A DNA stretch of 64,000 nucleotides, from NCBI GenBank assembly GCA_017381365.1, contig JAFOCI010000053.1, positions 1 to 64,000 of the forward strand, written 5' to 3'. Shown here in pieces: positions 24,127 through 33,027 of the stretch. Source of the DNA: Treponema sp. (lineage in GTDB: Bacteria > Spirochaetota > Spirochaetia > Treponematales > Treponemataceae). The notes below the pieces were generated by a model. That model was not told the DNA's origin. It made no database searches and saw only the letters and a program-made list of their open reading frames with translations. How positions within the stretch are numbered: the stretch's first letter is position 1; each line of letters opens with the position of its first letter. Made by a program: the position numbers and the translations under genes.

Positions 24127-26301
24127 CTATTTAATAGTTTGTAAAAGACTTTTAATTACACTCGCTTTGAAATCAGGCTTTTTTATCTGAACAAATTCCA
24201 GATATTTAGCAGCTGTTTCATTGTCACCTTTTGCCATATAAACTTTTGCAAGCTCTATATATCCATCATAATTTTCTGGACTCGTTTTCAAAAGTTCCTT
24301 ATAAGTTGTAATAGAATTATCATACTGTCTGTCGGAAGCAAATGCCTGAGCAAGATTATAACGCACATCATTATTTTTAGAATCTAATTTAAGTGCATTC
24401 TGAAAATACAAAATCGCATTTTTATAATCTTCTTTGGCCAGATAAGCACTTCCAAGATTATTATTTACTTCAAAATTATTTTTATCAATTTCATAAGCAT
24501 TCAAGAAAAGACTCAAAGCTGCATCGGCTTCTGGAGGATTCATGTTCATATACATCGCACCTAAATTTATCTGTGTTTTCAGGTGTTTTGGAGAAATTTT
24601 AAGAACTTCGCCATATTTTAAAATTGCATCATCAACATTTCCTGTTTTTTCACATAACAATGCATAATTATAAATTATGTTAGCACGAAATCTATTATCA
24701 GTAAGGCTACCAGATGATTCATAGGCCTTTTTTGCATAACTTAAAGCATCTGTCATCTTATCTTCATTAAAAAGCACCGTTGAAAGATTGTAATAAGTCA
24801 AAGGATCTTCTGTTCCTGACTGCAAAAGTGCAAGTGACTGAAGAAAGGCTTCTTCAGCTTCTTCATATTTTTTTTCACTACTATATACGGTTCCCAGTTC
24901 ATTCAAAGCGTTTCTGTTAGTATTGTTGATTCTTACAACATTTTTATAAGCAGAAATAGCACCAGCACTGTCATTCATTTTTACAAGAATTCTTGCTTCC
25001 TCTAAATATGCGTTTTCATGCTGATTATCAATTTCGTGAGCTTTTCTAAAATCTGACAAGGCTGCTTTCGTATCATTCAGACGTTTATTTGTAATCCCCA
25101 GATTATAACGTGCAGGAGCATATCTTGAATCTAATTGACAGGATGTTGCAAATGAGTATTTCGCTTCTGTAAATTTCTTCATCTGAAACTGAACTCTACC
25201 TAAATTATAGTAATAATGAGAGTTTCCATTGTTATTTTCCACAGCCTTTGTAAGATACTGCAATGCGCTTCTGTAATCTTTTTTTGCATAAGCATCCATT
25301 CCAAGTATATATTGACTGGAAGATGCCTTAGGATCCAGTTGAATTGCATTTTTTGCGTATTCCACAGCAAGTTCTTCCAGCTGTTTTTTATCCTCTGGAG
25401 AAGAAGCTTTCTGCGATGCTTCATAAAATAATTCTGCAATTTCACTATTTTTTGATGCACTAAAGGCTGGCTCAACAGAAGAATCTCCATCTCCAACAGG
25501 AAGCAGCTCTACAGCCTTTTTAAAATACTCAATAGCAGAAGCAATGGAACCAGAATTTAAAGCAGTTTTACCTTTCTGAATTTCATCATTTACTCCTGAA
25601 ATTTCTTTTTTAAGAGCTGCATTTTTTTTCATTATCAGCTCTTCTGCAGCTTTCTTTTCTGCCGCTTCTTTTTTTTGAACTTCTTCTTTTCGCTTACGTT
25701 CTTCTTCTGCGGCTTTCTGCTGAGCAATAATCTTTTCCTGACGGGCTTTTTCCACAGCAGCCTGTTCCTGCTGTTTTTTCATAAGGTCTGCCATCACCTT
25801 ACGGTTTTTTTCTGCTTCTGCATTATTTTTTTCAATCTGACGATTTAATTCACGATTGCTTTCTTCCAGCTGGCGATTCAATTCCCTGTTGTTCTTCTCC
25901 AGTTCACTTTTCATTGAATCTATTGAAGATTTCATCGCCATCTCAAGTCCGTCTGTATCTAAAGTTACATTAACGTTTGAATTAACATTTCCACTTGCTT
26001 TATTACCATCATCTGAATTTTCTTTTGCTGCAATTATTTTTTCCATAAGTTCAAGAGCTTCTTTATCTTCCGGATTTTTCATAAGAATCAATTCCAGCTT
26101 ATCAAGGGCACGGTCATATTCACCTTTACTGTAATATAAGTTTACCAATGAAAATGTATTGTTTTTTTCAGACGCTTTAATTGCTTTTAAAGCAAACTTT
26201 GCTGCCAGACCACCACCAGAAAGCAGAATAGCAATAATACATCCAGCAATTATAATCTTACGTACACCACTGATTTCTTTCATTTCATTAAAACCGCTCA
26301 T
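24127..26301 (-). CDS. Membrane-anchored coiled-coil and TPR protein
   Basis: A 724-aa protein. One transmembrane segment is near residues 14-35 (IIIAGCIIAILLSGGGLAA). Residues ~140-230 form a long charged coiled coil (NRELNRQLEESNRELNRQIE, then Lys/Glu/Ala-rich heptads). From ~240 to the end are about a dozen TPR units, for example SHYYYNLGRVQFQMKKFTEA and AYLAKEDYKNAILYFQNAL. It is probably a scaffold in the periplasm or at the membrane. It starts 3 nt after the stop codon of the upstream TPR gene, so the pair forms one unit. No specific function can be assigned. Confidence 0.8.
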   Translation of the reverse strand: MSGFNEMKEISGVRKIIIAGCIIAILLSGGGLAAKFALKAIKASEKNNTFSLVNLYYSKGEYDRALDKLELILMKNPEDKEALELMEKIIAAKENSDDGNKASGNVNSNVNVTLDTDGLEMAMKSSIDSMKSELEKNNRELNRQLEESNRELNRQIEKNNAEAEKNRKVMADLMKKQQEQAAVEKARQEKIIAQQKAAEEERKRKEEVQKKEAAEKKAAEELIMKKNAALKKEISGVNDEIQKGKTALNSGSIASAIEYFKKAVELLPVGDGDSSVEPAFSASKNSEIAELFYEASQKASSPEDKKQLEELAVEYAKNAIQLDPKASSSQYILGMDAYAKKDYRSALQYLTKAVENNNGNSHYYYNLGRVQFQMKKFTEAKYSFATSCQLDSRYAPARYNLGITNKRLNDTKAALSDFRKAHEIDNQHENAYLEEARILVKMNDSAGAISAYKNVVRINNTNRNALNELGTVYSSEKKYEEAEEAFLQSLALLQSGTEDPLTYYNLSTVLFNEDKMTDALSYAKKAYESSGSLTDNRFRANIIYNYALLCEKTGNVDDAILKYGEVLKISPKHLKTQINLGAMYMNMNPPEADAALSLFLNAYEIDKNNFEVNNNLGSAYLAKEDYKNAILYFQNALKLDSKNNDVRYNLAQAFASDRQYDNSITTYKELLKTSPENYDGYIELAKVYMAKGDNETAAKYLEFVQIKKPDFKASVIKSLLQTIK

Positions 26302-26304
26302 TTT

Positions 26305-27108
26305 TTACTCCAGTTCACTTTCATATTCATAATCCAGAACATCTTCAGCTCCGGCAGTCATATTTGTTGTATCTGTCTGCTGCAAGGAATTTGCAACTTC
26401 CTCCAGAAGTTTTCTTCGCCTTTCTTCTTCTGCAGCTTTCTGTTCTGCCAGTATTCTTGCTTCTTCCGCTTCTTTTAAAAGCCTTTGTTCTTCCTGCCTT
26501 GCAAGTTCTTCCTGAAGCCGTCTGTTTTCTTCTTCAATTCTTTTCTGCTCTTCAGCAAGCCGCTCAGATTCCAGCCTGATTTCTTCCATTTCTTTTTCAA
26601 GATATCCAAGCAGACGTTCAATCTCTTCTACCTGCGGATCTTCTGGAAGACATTCAATGTATTTTTCGTAATCCTGAATGCATTCCTCATATTTTTTTTG
26701 TTTTAACCGCGCATTGGCTCTGTTCAAAAGCGCTGCGTAAAAATCCGGCGAAGCTGTTAATGCCATTGAAAAACATTTTTCAGCTTCTGCATAATTTCCA
26801 CGAACAAATTCAACATTTCCTTTATTAAAATATAAGAGTTTTCTGCCGGAAGTTACATTTTTCTGACCTTTTTCAAAAATTTCCACAGCTTTGTCGTATT
26901 CACCAATCTGAAAATAAGCCAGACCAAGATAGTTATATGTATCAGAAGAAATATTCTGATTCTCTATATCTTTTTCAAGCAATTCAATAGCTGCGCCTGG
27001 ATTATTTGATTTAAATAATTTTTCACCTTCACTTTCTGCCATAACAACAGCATTGCATAAAAAACTTACAAAAAATGTTAAAATTAAAATATGATTTTTT
27101 CTGCTCAT
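26305..27108 (-). CDS. Secreted TPR protein with C-terminal coiled coil
   Basis: A 267-aa protein starting at an internal ATG (27106-27108) that gives a good signal peptide: MSRKNHILILTFFVSFLCNA, then VVMAES. TPR-like repeats span ~30-150 (YNYLGLAYFQIGEYDKAVEI, FNKGNVEFVRGNYAEAEKCF). A Glu/Arg-rich coiled coil covers ~165-245 (RLAEEQKRIEEENRRLQEEL), with an acidic tail. The domain order mirrors its neighbour in reverse, which suggests the two proteins interact through their coiled coils. The longer upstream ORF would run into the divergent promoter region and is rejected. Confidence 0.78.
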   Translation of the reverse strand: MSRKNHILILTFFVSFLCNAVVMAESEGEKLFKSNNPGAAIELLEKDIENQNISSDTYNYLGLAYFQIGEYDKAVEIFEKGQKNVTSGRKLLYFNKGNVEFVRGNYAEAEKCFSMALTASPDFYAALLNRANARLKQKKYEECIQDYEKYIECLPEDPQVEEIERLLGYLEKEMEEIRLESERLAEEQKRIEEENRRLQEELARQEEQRLLKEAEEARILAEQKAAEEERRRKLLEEVANSLQQTDTTNMTAGAEDVLDYEYESELE

Positions 27109-27202
27109 AGGTATATTATCGGAAATATAAAATATAAATTCATTTAATATTTTTATAATTTCGTATATAATTAGTGCATTAATTTTTAAGAGGTTTATAA
27201 AA

Positions 27203-28564
27203 ATGATTGTAATTATCGCAATAGCTTTTTTTCTTGCTATAGTAATTTCATTATCAATCGTTGTATTCAAAACAATCGCATCGCCTAAAAAAATTGACAA
27301 TGTCAGGAAACTCCTTAAAGCAGGTAAAAATCAGGCTGCTGCAAAGATGGCAAAACAGATAGTTACAAAAGATCCTTCAAATGCGTTGGCTCATTATTAT
27401 CTTGGAAAAGCATATCTTGCCGACAACCGTGGTGAACTTGCCCTTATAGAATTCAAATTCGTAAATGAACACGCGCTTTTCGACAATCAGCTGCAGGAAA
27501 TTCCATTCAGAAAAGAGTATGGTTCCCTTCTTTTAAAATATAACCAGGTAGAAGCCGCGCTGCGAGAGTACCTTCTCCTTACTAAAATGGATTCTCACAC
27601 AGCTGACCATTTTTTCAAGACAGGTCAGATTTACGAAAAACAGAACAGAAAAGATCTTGCGCTTTCCGTATACAAAAAATGTCTTGCACTTGACCCAAAG
27701 AACGCAAAGGCACATTCGTCGGTTGGATATATTCTTTACCAGGCAAAACAGTTTGCGGAAGCAAAAAAAGAGCTGGACCTGGCAATCCGTCTTAATCCGG
27801 AAACTTATTCCTGCTATTACTATCTTGGAAAACTCTTAAAAGACGCAAAGGATTACGGTGGAGCCGTAAAAGCATTTGATAAAGCTCAGCGTGACAACGA
27901 ATTCAAGCAGAAATCCCTCATTGAACGGGCTACCTGCTATATGATGGCAAACCGTCTTGACAACGCCCAGATTGACCTGCAGCGCGCAATCGAACTAGAC
28001 AAAGACGGAACCAGCAACGACACTCTTTATGCCAGATATTTTCTTGCTGCCTGCTATGAAAAACTCAGAAAAATTGAAAAATCAATTGAACAGTGGGAAA
28101 TCATTTATAATAAGAACCGCTCATTCAGGGATGTTTCAAACAAGCTTCAGGAATACAAGGATTTGCAGACAAACGATTTCCTTAAAGATTATTTAACCTG
28201 CTCAGACACAGAATTTGTGGAAATCTGTAAAAATGTAATTACAAAAACAATGAATCTTACTGCACAGCAGGCAGAAATAAAAAAATTCGGTTGTCAAATC
28301 ATGGCAACAGACGCAGCAACCGGTGACTGGATGAATATGCGAAAGCAGATGTATTTCATCCGCTTCTACCGTGACCCGGAACCTTTGGAAGATGCTCCTG
28401 TCAGGGAAACACTGGACAAAGCAAAATCTTCTAACTGCACAAAATCATACATTCTTGCCAGTGCTGGTTTTACAAGACCAGCAATAGTCTTTGCAGAAAA
28501 CAGACCTGTTGAGCTGGTTGGAAAAGACAAACTTCAGAACTTGCTTTCAAAAGCAAGCAAATAG
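27203..28564 (+). CDS. Membrane TPR protein with a nuclease-fold-like C-terminus
   Basis: A 453-aa protein. Residues 2-26 are a membrane anchor (IVIIAIAFFLAIVISLSIVV). TPR units fill ~40-290 (AHYYLGKAYLADNRGELALI, LSVYKKCLALDPKNAKAHSS). The last ~100 residues resemble an Mrr-like PD-(D/E)XK fold: an initial strand KFGCQIMATDAATGDW, a central strand QMYFIRFYRD where Mrr enzymes have QCKRY, then SYILASAGFTRPAIVFAENR and VELVGKDKL. The catalytic Lys appears lost, so it may be a non-catalytic DNA- or partner-binding domain. A good AGAGG site precedes the ATG. Two co-oriented genes follow with 9-nt and 0-nt gaps. Confidence 0.75.
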   Translation: MIVIIAIAFFLAIVISLSIVVFKTIASPKKIDNVRKLLKAGKNQAAAKMAKQIVTKDPSNALAHYYLGKAYLADNRGELALIEFKFVNEHALFDNQLQEIPFRKEYGSLLLKYNQVEAALREYLLLTKMDSHTADHFFKTGQIYEKQNRKDLALSVYKKCLALDPKNAKAHSSVGYILYQAKQFAEAKKELDLAIRLNPETYSCYYYLGKLLKDAKDYGGAVKAFDKAQRDNEFKQKSLIERATCYMMANRLDNAQIDLQRAIELDKDGTSNDTLYARYFLAACYEKLRKIEKSIEQWEIIYNKNRSFRDVSNKLQEYKDLQTNDFLKDYLTCSDTEFVEICKNVITKTMNLTAQQAEIKKFGCQIMATDAATGDWMNMRKQMYFIRFYRDPEPLEDAPVRETLDKAKSSNCTKSYILASAGFTRPAIVFAENRPVELVGKDKLQNLLSKASK

Positions 28565-28573
28565 GCTTCCATA

Positions 28574-29335
28574 ATGAAGATTCTTTGCGTTTCAGATCAG
28601 ATTGACCCATTAATTTACAACTCAAATGCCGTTAAAAATTTTCCGGATATTGATTTGATTCTTTGCGCCGGGGATCTTCCTATGGATTACGTTGATTTCA
28701 TTGTTTCTGTGTTCAATAAGCCAACATATTTTATATTTGGAAATCATGATTTAAAGGAATATAAATATTACCACAATGTACCAGGAACAAACAGTTCTCC
28801 AGCAGCTACATCACAAACAAACTCCCATTTTGTGTCTAACAACATAAATAAAACAGATCAGCACAATCATCATCATGGGGCTATTTATGCAGGATTTAAG
28901 AACTTAAGATTAAAGCTAGTTTCTTTTAGCAAAAATAATAAGAAAAAAACACCTTTATTGCTAACAGGAGTTTCTGGATCAATTAAATACAATAATGGTT
29001 TGTGCCAGTTCACGGAAAACGAAATGAAATTTAAACTTGTTAAACTTATACCTGGACTGCTATTAAACAAACTGCGCTATGGGCGATATATTGACATTTT
29101 ACTTACCCATGCAACTCCATATCATGTCCATGACCATAGTGATCCGTGTCATACAGGTTTTAAATGTTTCAACTGGTTTATAAAAACATTTAAGCCAGAA
29201 TTTATGATACATGGACATATACATTTATATGACCAGAGGGAAGAACGAATTTCCCAATACCACGGTACAACTGTAATAAATGCTTTTGCACATCATATAA
29301 TAACAATAAATAATTATGTAAAAACGGAGAAATAA
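28574..29335 (+). CDS. Calcineurin-like metallophosphoesterase
   Basis: A 253-aa cytosolic enzyme with the metal-binding blocks in order: CVSDQID (residue ~6), LCAGDLP (~33), FGNHD (~55), LLTHATPYHVHDHSD (~176) and IHGHIHLYDQ (~214). The first block has DQID in place of the usual DxH, a minor variant. A His-rich stretch near residue 100 (DQHNHHHGA) is unusual. The substrate (nucleotide, nucleic acid or phosphoprotein) is unknown. It lies in a three-gene unit between the TPR/nuclease-like gene and a ParB-like gene. Confidence 0.82.
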   Translation: MKILCVSDQIDPLIYNSNAVKNFPDIDLILCAGDLPMDYVDFIVSVFNKPTYFIFGNHDLKEYKYYHNVPGTNSSPAATSQTNSHFVSNNINKTDQHNHHHGAIYAGFKNLRLKLVSFSKNNKKKTPLLLTGVSGSIKYNNGLCQFTENEMKFKLVKLIPGLLLNKLRYGRYIDILLTHATPYHVHDHSDPCHTGFKCFNWFIKTFKPEFMIHGHIHLYDQREERISQYHGTTVINAFAHHIITINNYVKTEK

Positions 29336-30253
29336 ATGCTACAAGAAGCTGAAAATGATTTTATAAAAGCAAGAAATAAAGCACTTTTTAACGAAATACA
29401 ACACTTTCTTAATCCAGAAGAAGCTTCAATGATTTCATTAAAAGCTGTGAAAAATCTCATAAAAACAGAAAATGAAACCTATATCGGCATGCAAGTTGTT
29501 CCTATTGATAAAATTATTGGCAGTGAAGGACGCTACAAAGACTTTGACAACCAGTTTTTTCCAAAACGTTCAATCGCCAGAGAACGATGGGAACATATAG
29601 ACGAGGCTGTGATCCAATCAATAATCTTACCTCCTATAAAAGTATATGAATTAGGCGGTCTTTACTTTGTAAGAGACGGAAATCATAGAGTGTCTGTTGC
29701 TAAAGCAAAAGGTGTTGAATTCATTGATGCAGAAGTAACTTCCCTTCAAACCGAAATCCGACTTTCACCAGTAAGAACATTACAGGGTATGCTAAAGCAG
29801 ATTATTAATTACGAAAAACGCAATTTTTACATGGAAACAAGCTTTGGAGACATTACAGAATACTGGTGTCTGGATTTCTCTACAGCAGGTCAATATGACA
29901 CGATTTATGAACATATCCTGACTCACAAATATTTTATCAATCAAGGAAAATCAGAAGAAATTTCTATGGAAGAAGCAATAAAATCCTGGTATGAAACAGT
30001 TTATCTTCCAGTTGCTACAGCAATTGTAAAAAGCCGCATAATGAGATACTTCAGAAAAAATACAATAAGCGATCTTTATGTGTTTATAATCAAATTCTAT
30101 GATGATTTAAAGAAAAAATTTGGAGATGATATAAATCTTGACGAAATTGTGGACGATTTAAAACACAAGCGAAAGCTTTCAATTTTAAGAAGAATCACAA
30201 ACACTTTCAAAAAAATAATTCTAAAAAATAATTTAAATAACTTTTTGTTCTGA
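29336..30253 (+). CDS. ParB-like (N-terminal nuclease-fold) protein
   Basis: A 305-aa protein. Residues ~55-135 look like a ParB/sulfiredoxin-type domain: VVPIDKIIGSEGRY, SIILPPIKVYELGGLYFVRD, then the hallmark DGNHRVSVAKAKGVEFIDAE. ParB domains bind CTP or act as nucleases; here Asn-His-Arg is kept. The C-terminal half is helical and basic and not recognised. Its ATG directly follows the stop codon of the phosphoesterase gene, with GGAG 6 nt upstream inside that gene, so they are coupled. It is not next to parA, so chromosome partitioning is unlikely. Confidence 0.72.
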   Translation: MLQEAENDFIKARNKALFNEIQHFLNPEEASMISLKAVKNLIKTENETYIGMQVVPIDKIIGSEGRYKDFDNQFFPKRSIARERWEHIDEAVIQSIILPPIKVYELGGLYFVRDGNHRVSVAKAKGVEFIDAEVTSLQTEIRLSPVRTLQGMLKQIINYEKRNFYMETSFGDITEYWCLDFSTAGQYDTIYEHILTHKYFINQGKSEEISMEEAIKSWYETVYLPVATAIVKSRIMRYFRKNTISDLYVFIIKFYDDLKKKFGDDINLDEIVDDLKHKRKLSILRRITNTFKKIILKNNLNNFLF

Positions 30254-30271
30254 TAAAGAAATAAAATTAAT

Positions 30272-30300
30272 TTGACGTCGTAAACATTCAATGCTAGAAT
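30272..30300 (+). promoter_or_regulatory. Sigma70-type promoter of the rsbU-STAS-rsbW unit
   Basis: TTGACG (30272-30277), a 17-nt spacer, TAGAAT (30295-30300). The leader to the TTG start is about 36 nt and contains AGGAG. Confidence 0.75.
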
Positions 30301-30342
30301 AAAAGATGAGTTATAGTGTAACTAATTATAAGGAGATATATT

Positions 30343-32010
30343 TTGAATTCAATTGATTCGTTCATCAATACTCCATTGCTTATCAGTGCTGGAGCGGGTT
30401 TAATTTTATTCATTCTGCTTTTAATAGCTAAAATAAGAAGACCTAATTCTATAAGTATAATTTATTTCCCTGTCATAGGATTATTTGTAGGCGGCTTATT
30501 GTACTCTGCAATAAATCATGTTTTCTTTCAATTAATTATTATAACGATGATAATTGTAGTGATTTTTATTGCATACGCATTTGTACTTGCTGTTGCTGAT
30601 CCTGAAAAAATTGCTGCAAAAAAGGCAAAAAAAGAATCGGAACAAAATATCGATTACGCTCAGATAGATAAACAGGCTCTTGAGAATCAGTCAAAAAAAT
30701 ATGAAGCTATGATTCAGGCAAACAGCGAGCTTGTTACAAAAGCATCTCAATTTTTTAAAGAAGATGACTCTCTTTCATCCTTTTTGGAACATTTTAATAA
30801 ATTAATCACAGAGAAAACAAATTCTGATGGTTGTGCAATTCTTGTTTATGACGAATTTGATAATATTCTTGCAGTAAAATCTGTAAACGGAGTATTTCCA
30901 CCGCCATACAAATTACCAGAAGATTTGCCACACAAAACAATTCGTGTAGAAACTAATTTCAGATATTCAAATTTTTCTCTTACAGGAAATGTATTTGGAC
31001 AGATTTTCTCAGAAGCACAACCTGTAAATATCAAAGATTCTGTAAAAGATCATAGAATTTATCAAAATGGACCAGAAGACTTCCTGAAGTGCGGACCATT
31101 TATGTTTATCCCTGTAAAACAAAATGGCGAAGCTTCTTCGTTAATTTGTCTTTCCAGAAAACCAGGTGCAGAACCATTCTCAGATGAAGAATTCGAGACA
31201 GCATGTAACATGGCTTCTGGATTAGGAGTTGCTTTACAGCCTTTAAATAGTTTCCTTGCATACGCAGAACATGCAGAATTAACAAAAGAAGGAGAAATTG
31301 CTACTAAGTTCCAGAAAACAATGCTTCCTGAAAAAATTCCTGCAATCAATAAGCTTTCAATTGGAAAATACGAGCTTCCTGTTGAAAATGTATGCGGTGA
31401 CTATTACGATATTATTCCTTCAAGAAAAGACCGAATTACATTTATAATGGCAGATGTTGCAGGAAAAGGAATGAATTCCCTTGTTGTAATGATTATGATT
31501 AGAGCAATGCTCAGACTTTTAGCAAACACTAATCAGACTTCCGCAACAATTCTTGAATGGGTAAATAAAGCAATATGTTCAGAAAAAAACAGTATGGATC
31601 ATTTTGCCAGCGTTTCTCTCATTAATTATGACAGCGTTACAAATAAAGCTCAGGTTGCAACAAGTGGTTCAAATCCTGTACTACTCTATTCTGCAGCAGA
31701 TAAAACTATAAGTAAAATTTCAGTTAGTTGCGAACCAATCGGTGTTGAAAAGAATACTGACTTTAAGAATATTGAATTAAATCTTAATGCTGGTGATATT
31801 CTTGTAACTTGTACCGACGGATTACTTGAATGTCTTAATGAAAGTGGTGTACAATACTCTCTCGATAGTTTATCAAAGATTATTAAGACCAACTGCAATC
31901 TTAATGGGAAAGATATTGCAGCAAAGGTTAAAGATAATATAAGAAAATTCTGTGGAAATACACAGCAATACGATGATCAGAGTTTATTGGTTGTCAAAAT
32001 ACAAGGATAA
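30343..32010 (+). CDS. RsbU/SpoIIE-type PP2C serine phosphatase with GAF-like domain
   Basis: A 555-aa membrane protein. Two or three transmembrane helices lie in residues ~12-90. A coiled linker and GAF-like sensor domain follow (~125-300). The PP2C/SpoIIE domain spans ~320-555, with metal-binding acidic residues in VCGDYYDI, MADVAGKGMNSL, TCTDGLLE and DDQSLLVVK. It should dephosphorylate the STAS protein encoded 11 nt downstream. The start is a TTG at 30343, supported by AGGAG 7 nt upstream. The gene set RsbU-STAS-RsbW is the standard partner-switching module. No sigma factor gene is adjacent. Confidence 0.9.
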   Translation: MNSIDSFINTPLLISAGAGLILFILLLIAKIRRPNSISIIYFPVIGLFVGGLLYSAINHVFFQLIIITMIIVVIFIAYAFVLAVADPEKIAAKKAKKESEQNIDYAQIDKQALENQSKKYEAMIQANSELVTKASQFFKEDDSLSSFLEHFNKLITEKTNSDGCAILVYDEFDNILAVKSVNGVFPPPYKLPEDLPHKTIRVETNFRYSNFSLTGNVFGQIFSEAQPVNIKDSVKDHRIYQNGPEDFLKCGPFMFIPVKQNGEASSLICLSRKPGAEPFSDEEFETACNMASGLGVALQPLNSFLAYAEHAELTKEGEIATKFQKTMLPEKIPAINKLSIGKYELPVENVCGDYYDIIPSRKDRITFIMADVAGKGMNSLVVMIMIRAMLRLLANTNQTSATILEWVNKAICSEKNSMDHFASVSLINYDSVTNKAQVATSGSNPVLLYSAADKTISKISVSCEPIGVEKNTDFKNIELNLNAGDILVTCTDGLLECLNESGVQYSLDSLSKIIKTNCNLNGKDIAAKVKDNIRKFCGNTQQYDDQSLLVVKIQG

Positions 32011-32021
32011 GGAGTGACCTT

Positions 32022-32360
32022 ATGGAACTTAAAATTAGAAAGAATGGAGACGTTTATATCATTGATGTAAATGGAGAAATGGATCTCTACAATTCTTATA
32101 AACTTAAAGAACTTGTAATGAAGATGATTGAAAAAAATGTAAAAGTTTTTATTATTAATCTTGAACAAGTTGACTACATCGACTCTTCTGGAATTGGTGC
32201 GTTGATTTATATCTGTTCAACAATCAAAAAAATGAATCTTAAGCTCGCTATTTCAAACATCCATGGTTCTGTAAAAAAAGTAATTGAACTTACAAAACTT
32301 ATGGGGTATTTCCCAATTGCAAATAGTGTTGAAGAAGCTCTTTTAATGGTTAAAGAGTAG
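32022..32360 (+). CDS. Anti-sigma factor antagonist (STAS domain)
   Basis: A 112-aa SpoIIAA/RsbV-like protein. The phosphorylation loop reads QVDYIDSSGIGALIYI, with the conserved Asp-Ser-Ser-Gly near residue 57. In its unphosphorylated form such proteins bind the RsbW-type kinase and free its target. The gene sits between the phosphatase and kinase genes, with a GGAG site ahead of the ATG. Confidence 0.93.
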   Translation: MELKIRKNGDVYIIDVNGEMDLYNSYKLKELVMKMIEKNVKVFIINLEQVDYIDSSGIGALIYICSTIKKMNLKLAISNIHGSVKKVIELTKLMGYFPIANSVEEALLMVKE

Positions 32361-32401
32361 CAAGTTATCTTTTTTTAAATTATTATTTTAAGGAGTACTA
32401 A

Positions 32402-32938
32402 ATGGATGATACAGAAGTAATCAAAGAGTTACGTTCGGATGACAATGATCCTTTGTTTGATAAAACAAATATGTTGAAAAAGGAATTTCCTTCTGATTTT
32501 AGACAGATTCGCTATTTCACATTACTTATTGTGCAATCTGCTCCATCTGAAATTAAAGAATTAAACCTCTTGGAACAGCAGATTAGTGAAGTTATTAAAA
32601 ATGGTGTAAAACATGGAAACCATTGTGATATTAACAAGAAGGTTACTGTTTGGTATTCATTTAGTTCAACTCATGCTCACATTATTGTTCAAGATGAAGG
32701 CGAAGGATTTAAAGATCTCGAAAAGTGGAATGAATTTAACAGAAAGCGTCTTTCTTGTTTGCATGCCAACAACTTTGAAGAATTAGCAAATTACGTTTCC
32801 TTCAAAACAAAAGAATCAGATGCTCAGGATGGTGGAAATGCTCTTTTCGCTGCTCTTGAATATTGGAATGGTGGTTTTGTTTACAATGGTAAAAGGAACG
32901 CAGTTGCAATGTTAAAAAAATATCAGAACAAACACTAA
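32402..32938 (+). CDS. RsbW-like serine kinase/anti-sigma factor (HATPase_c)
   Basis: A 178-aa GHKL ATP-binding protein. The N box is EQQISEVIKNGVKHGN (about residue 65), the G1 box VQDEGEGF (~98), and the G2-like part is GGNALFAALEYWNGG near 145. It should phosphorylate the STAS protein and sequester a target when the pathway is off. The target is not in the window, so it could be a distant sigma factor or a non-sigma partner. The extra residues between G1 and G2 are longer than in Bacillus RsbW. The transcript ends at a hairpin at 32957-32997. Confidence 0.87.
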   Translation: MDDTEVIKELRSDDNDPLFDKTNMLKKEFPSDFRQIRYFTLLIVQSAPSEIKELNLLEQQISEVIKNGVKHGNHCDINKKVTVWYSFSSTHAHIIVQDEGEGFKDLEKWNEFNRKRLSCLHANNFEELANYVSFKTKESDAQDGGNALFAALEYWNGGFVYNGKRNAVAMLKKYQNKH

Positions 32939-32956
32939 TATTTAAAAATTAAAAAT

Positions 32957-32997
32957 AAAAAGGGCTGTCCTAGAAGTATGGGGCAGCCCTTTTTTTA
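32957..32997. terminator. Intrinsic terminator, a minimal relative of the interspersed repeat
   Basis: AAAAGGGCTGTCC, a 10-nt loop, then GGGCAGCCCTTTTTT, 18 nt after the rsbW stop codon. It equals the two ends of the interspersed element joined with no interior, so it looks like a deletion product or an ancestral terminator form. Confidence 0.85.
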
Positions 32998-33027
32998 TTT
33001 TTGAATTACATAAACAACATATTAATG

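Noticed and set aside
27109-27300. 65-residue upstream extension of the secreted TPR protein
   Set aside because: It covers the divergent promoter region, and the internal ATG gives a proper signal peptide.
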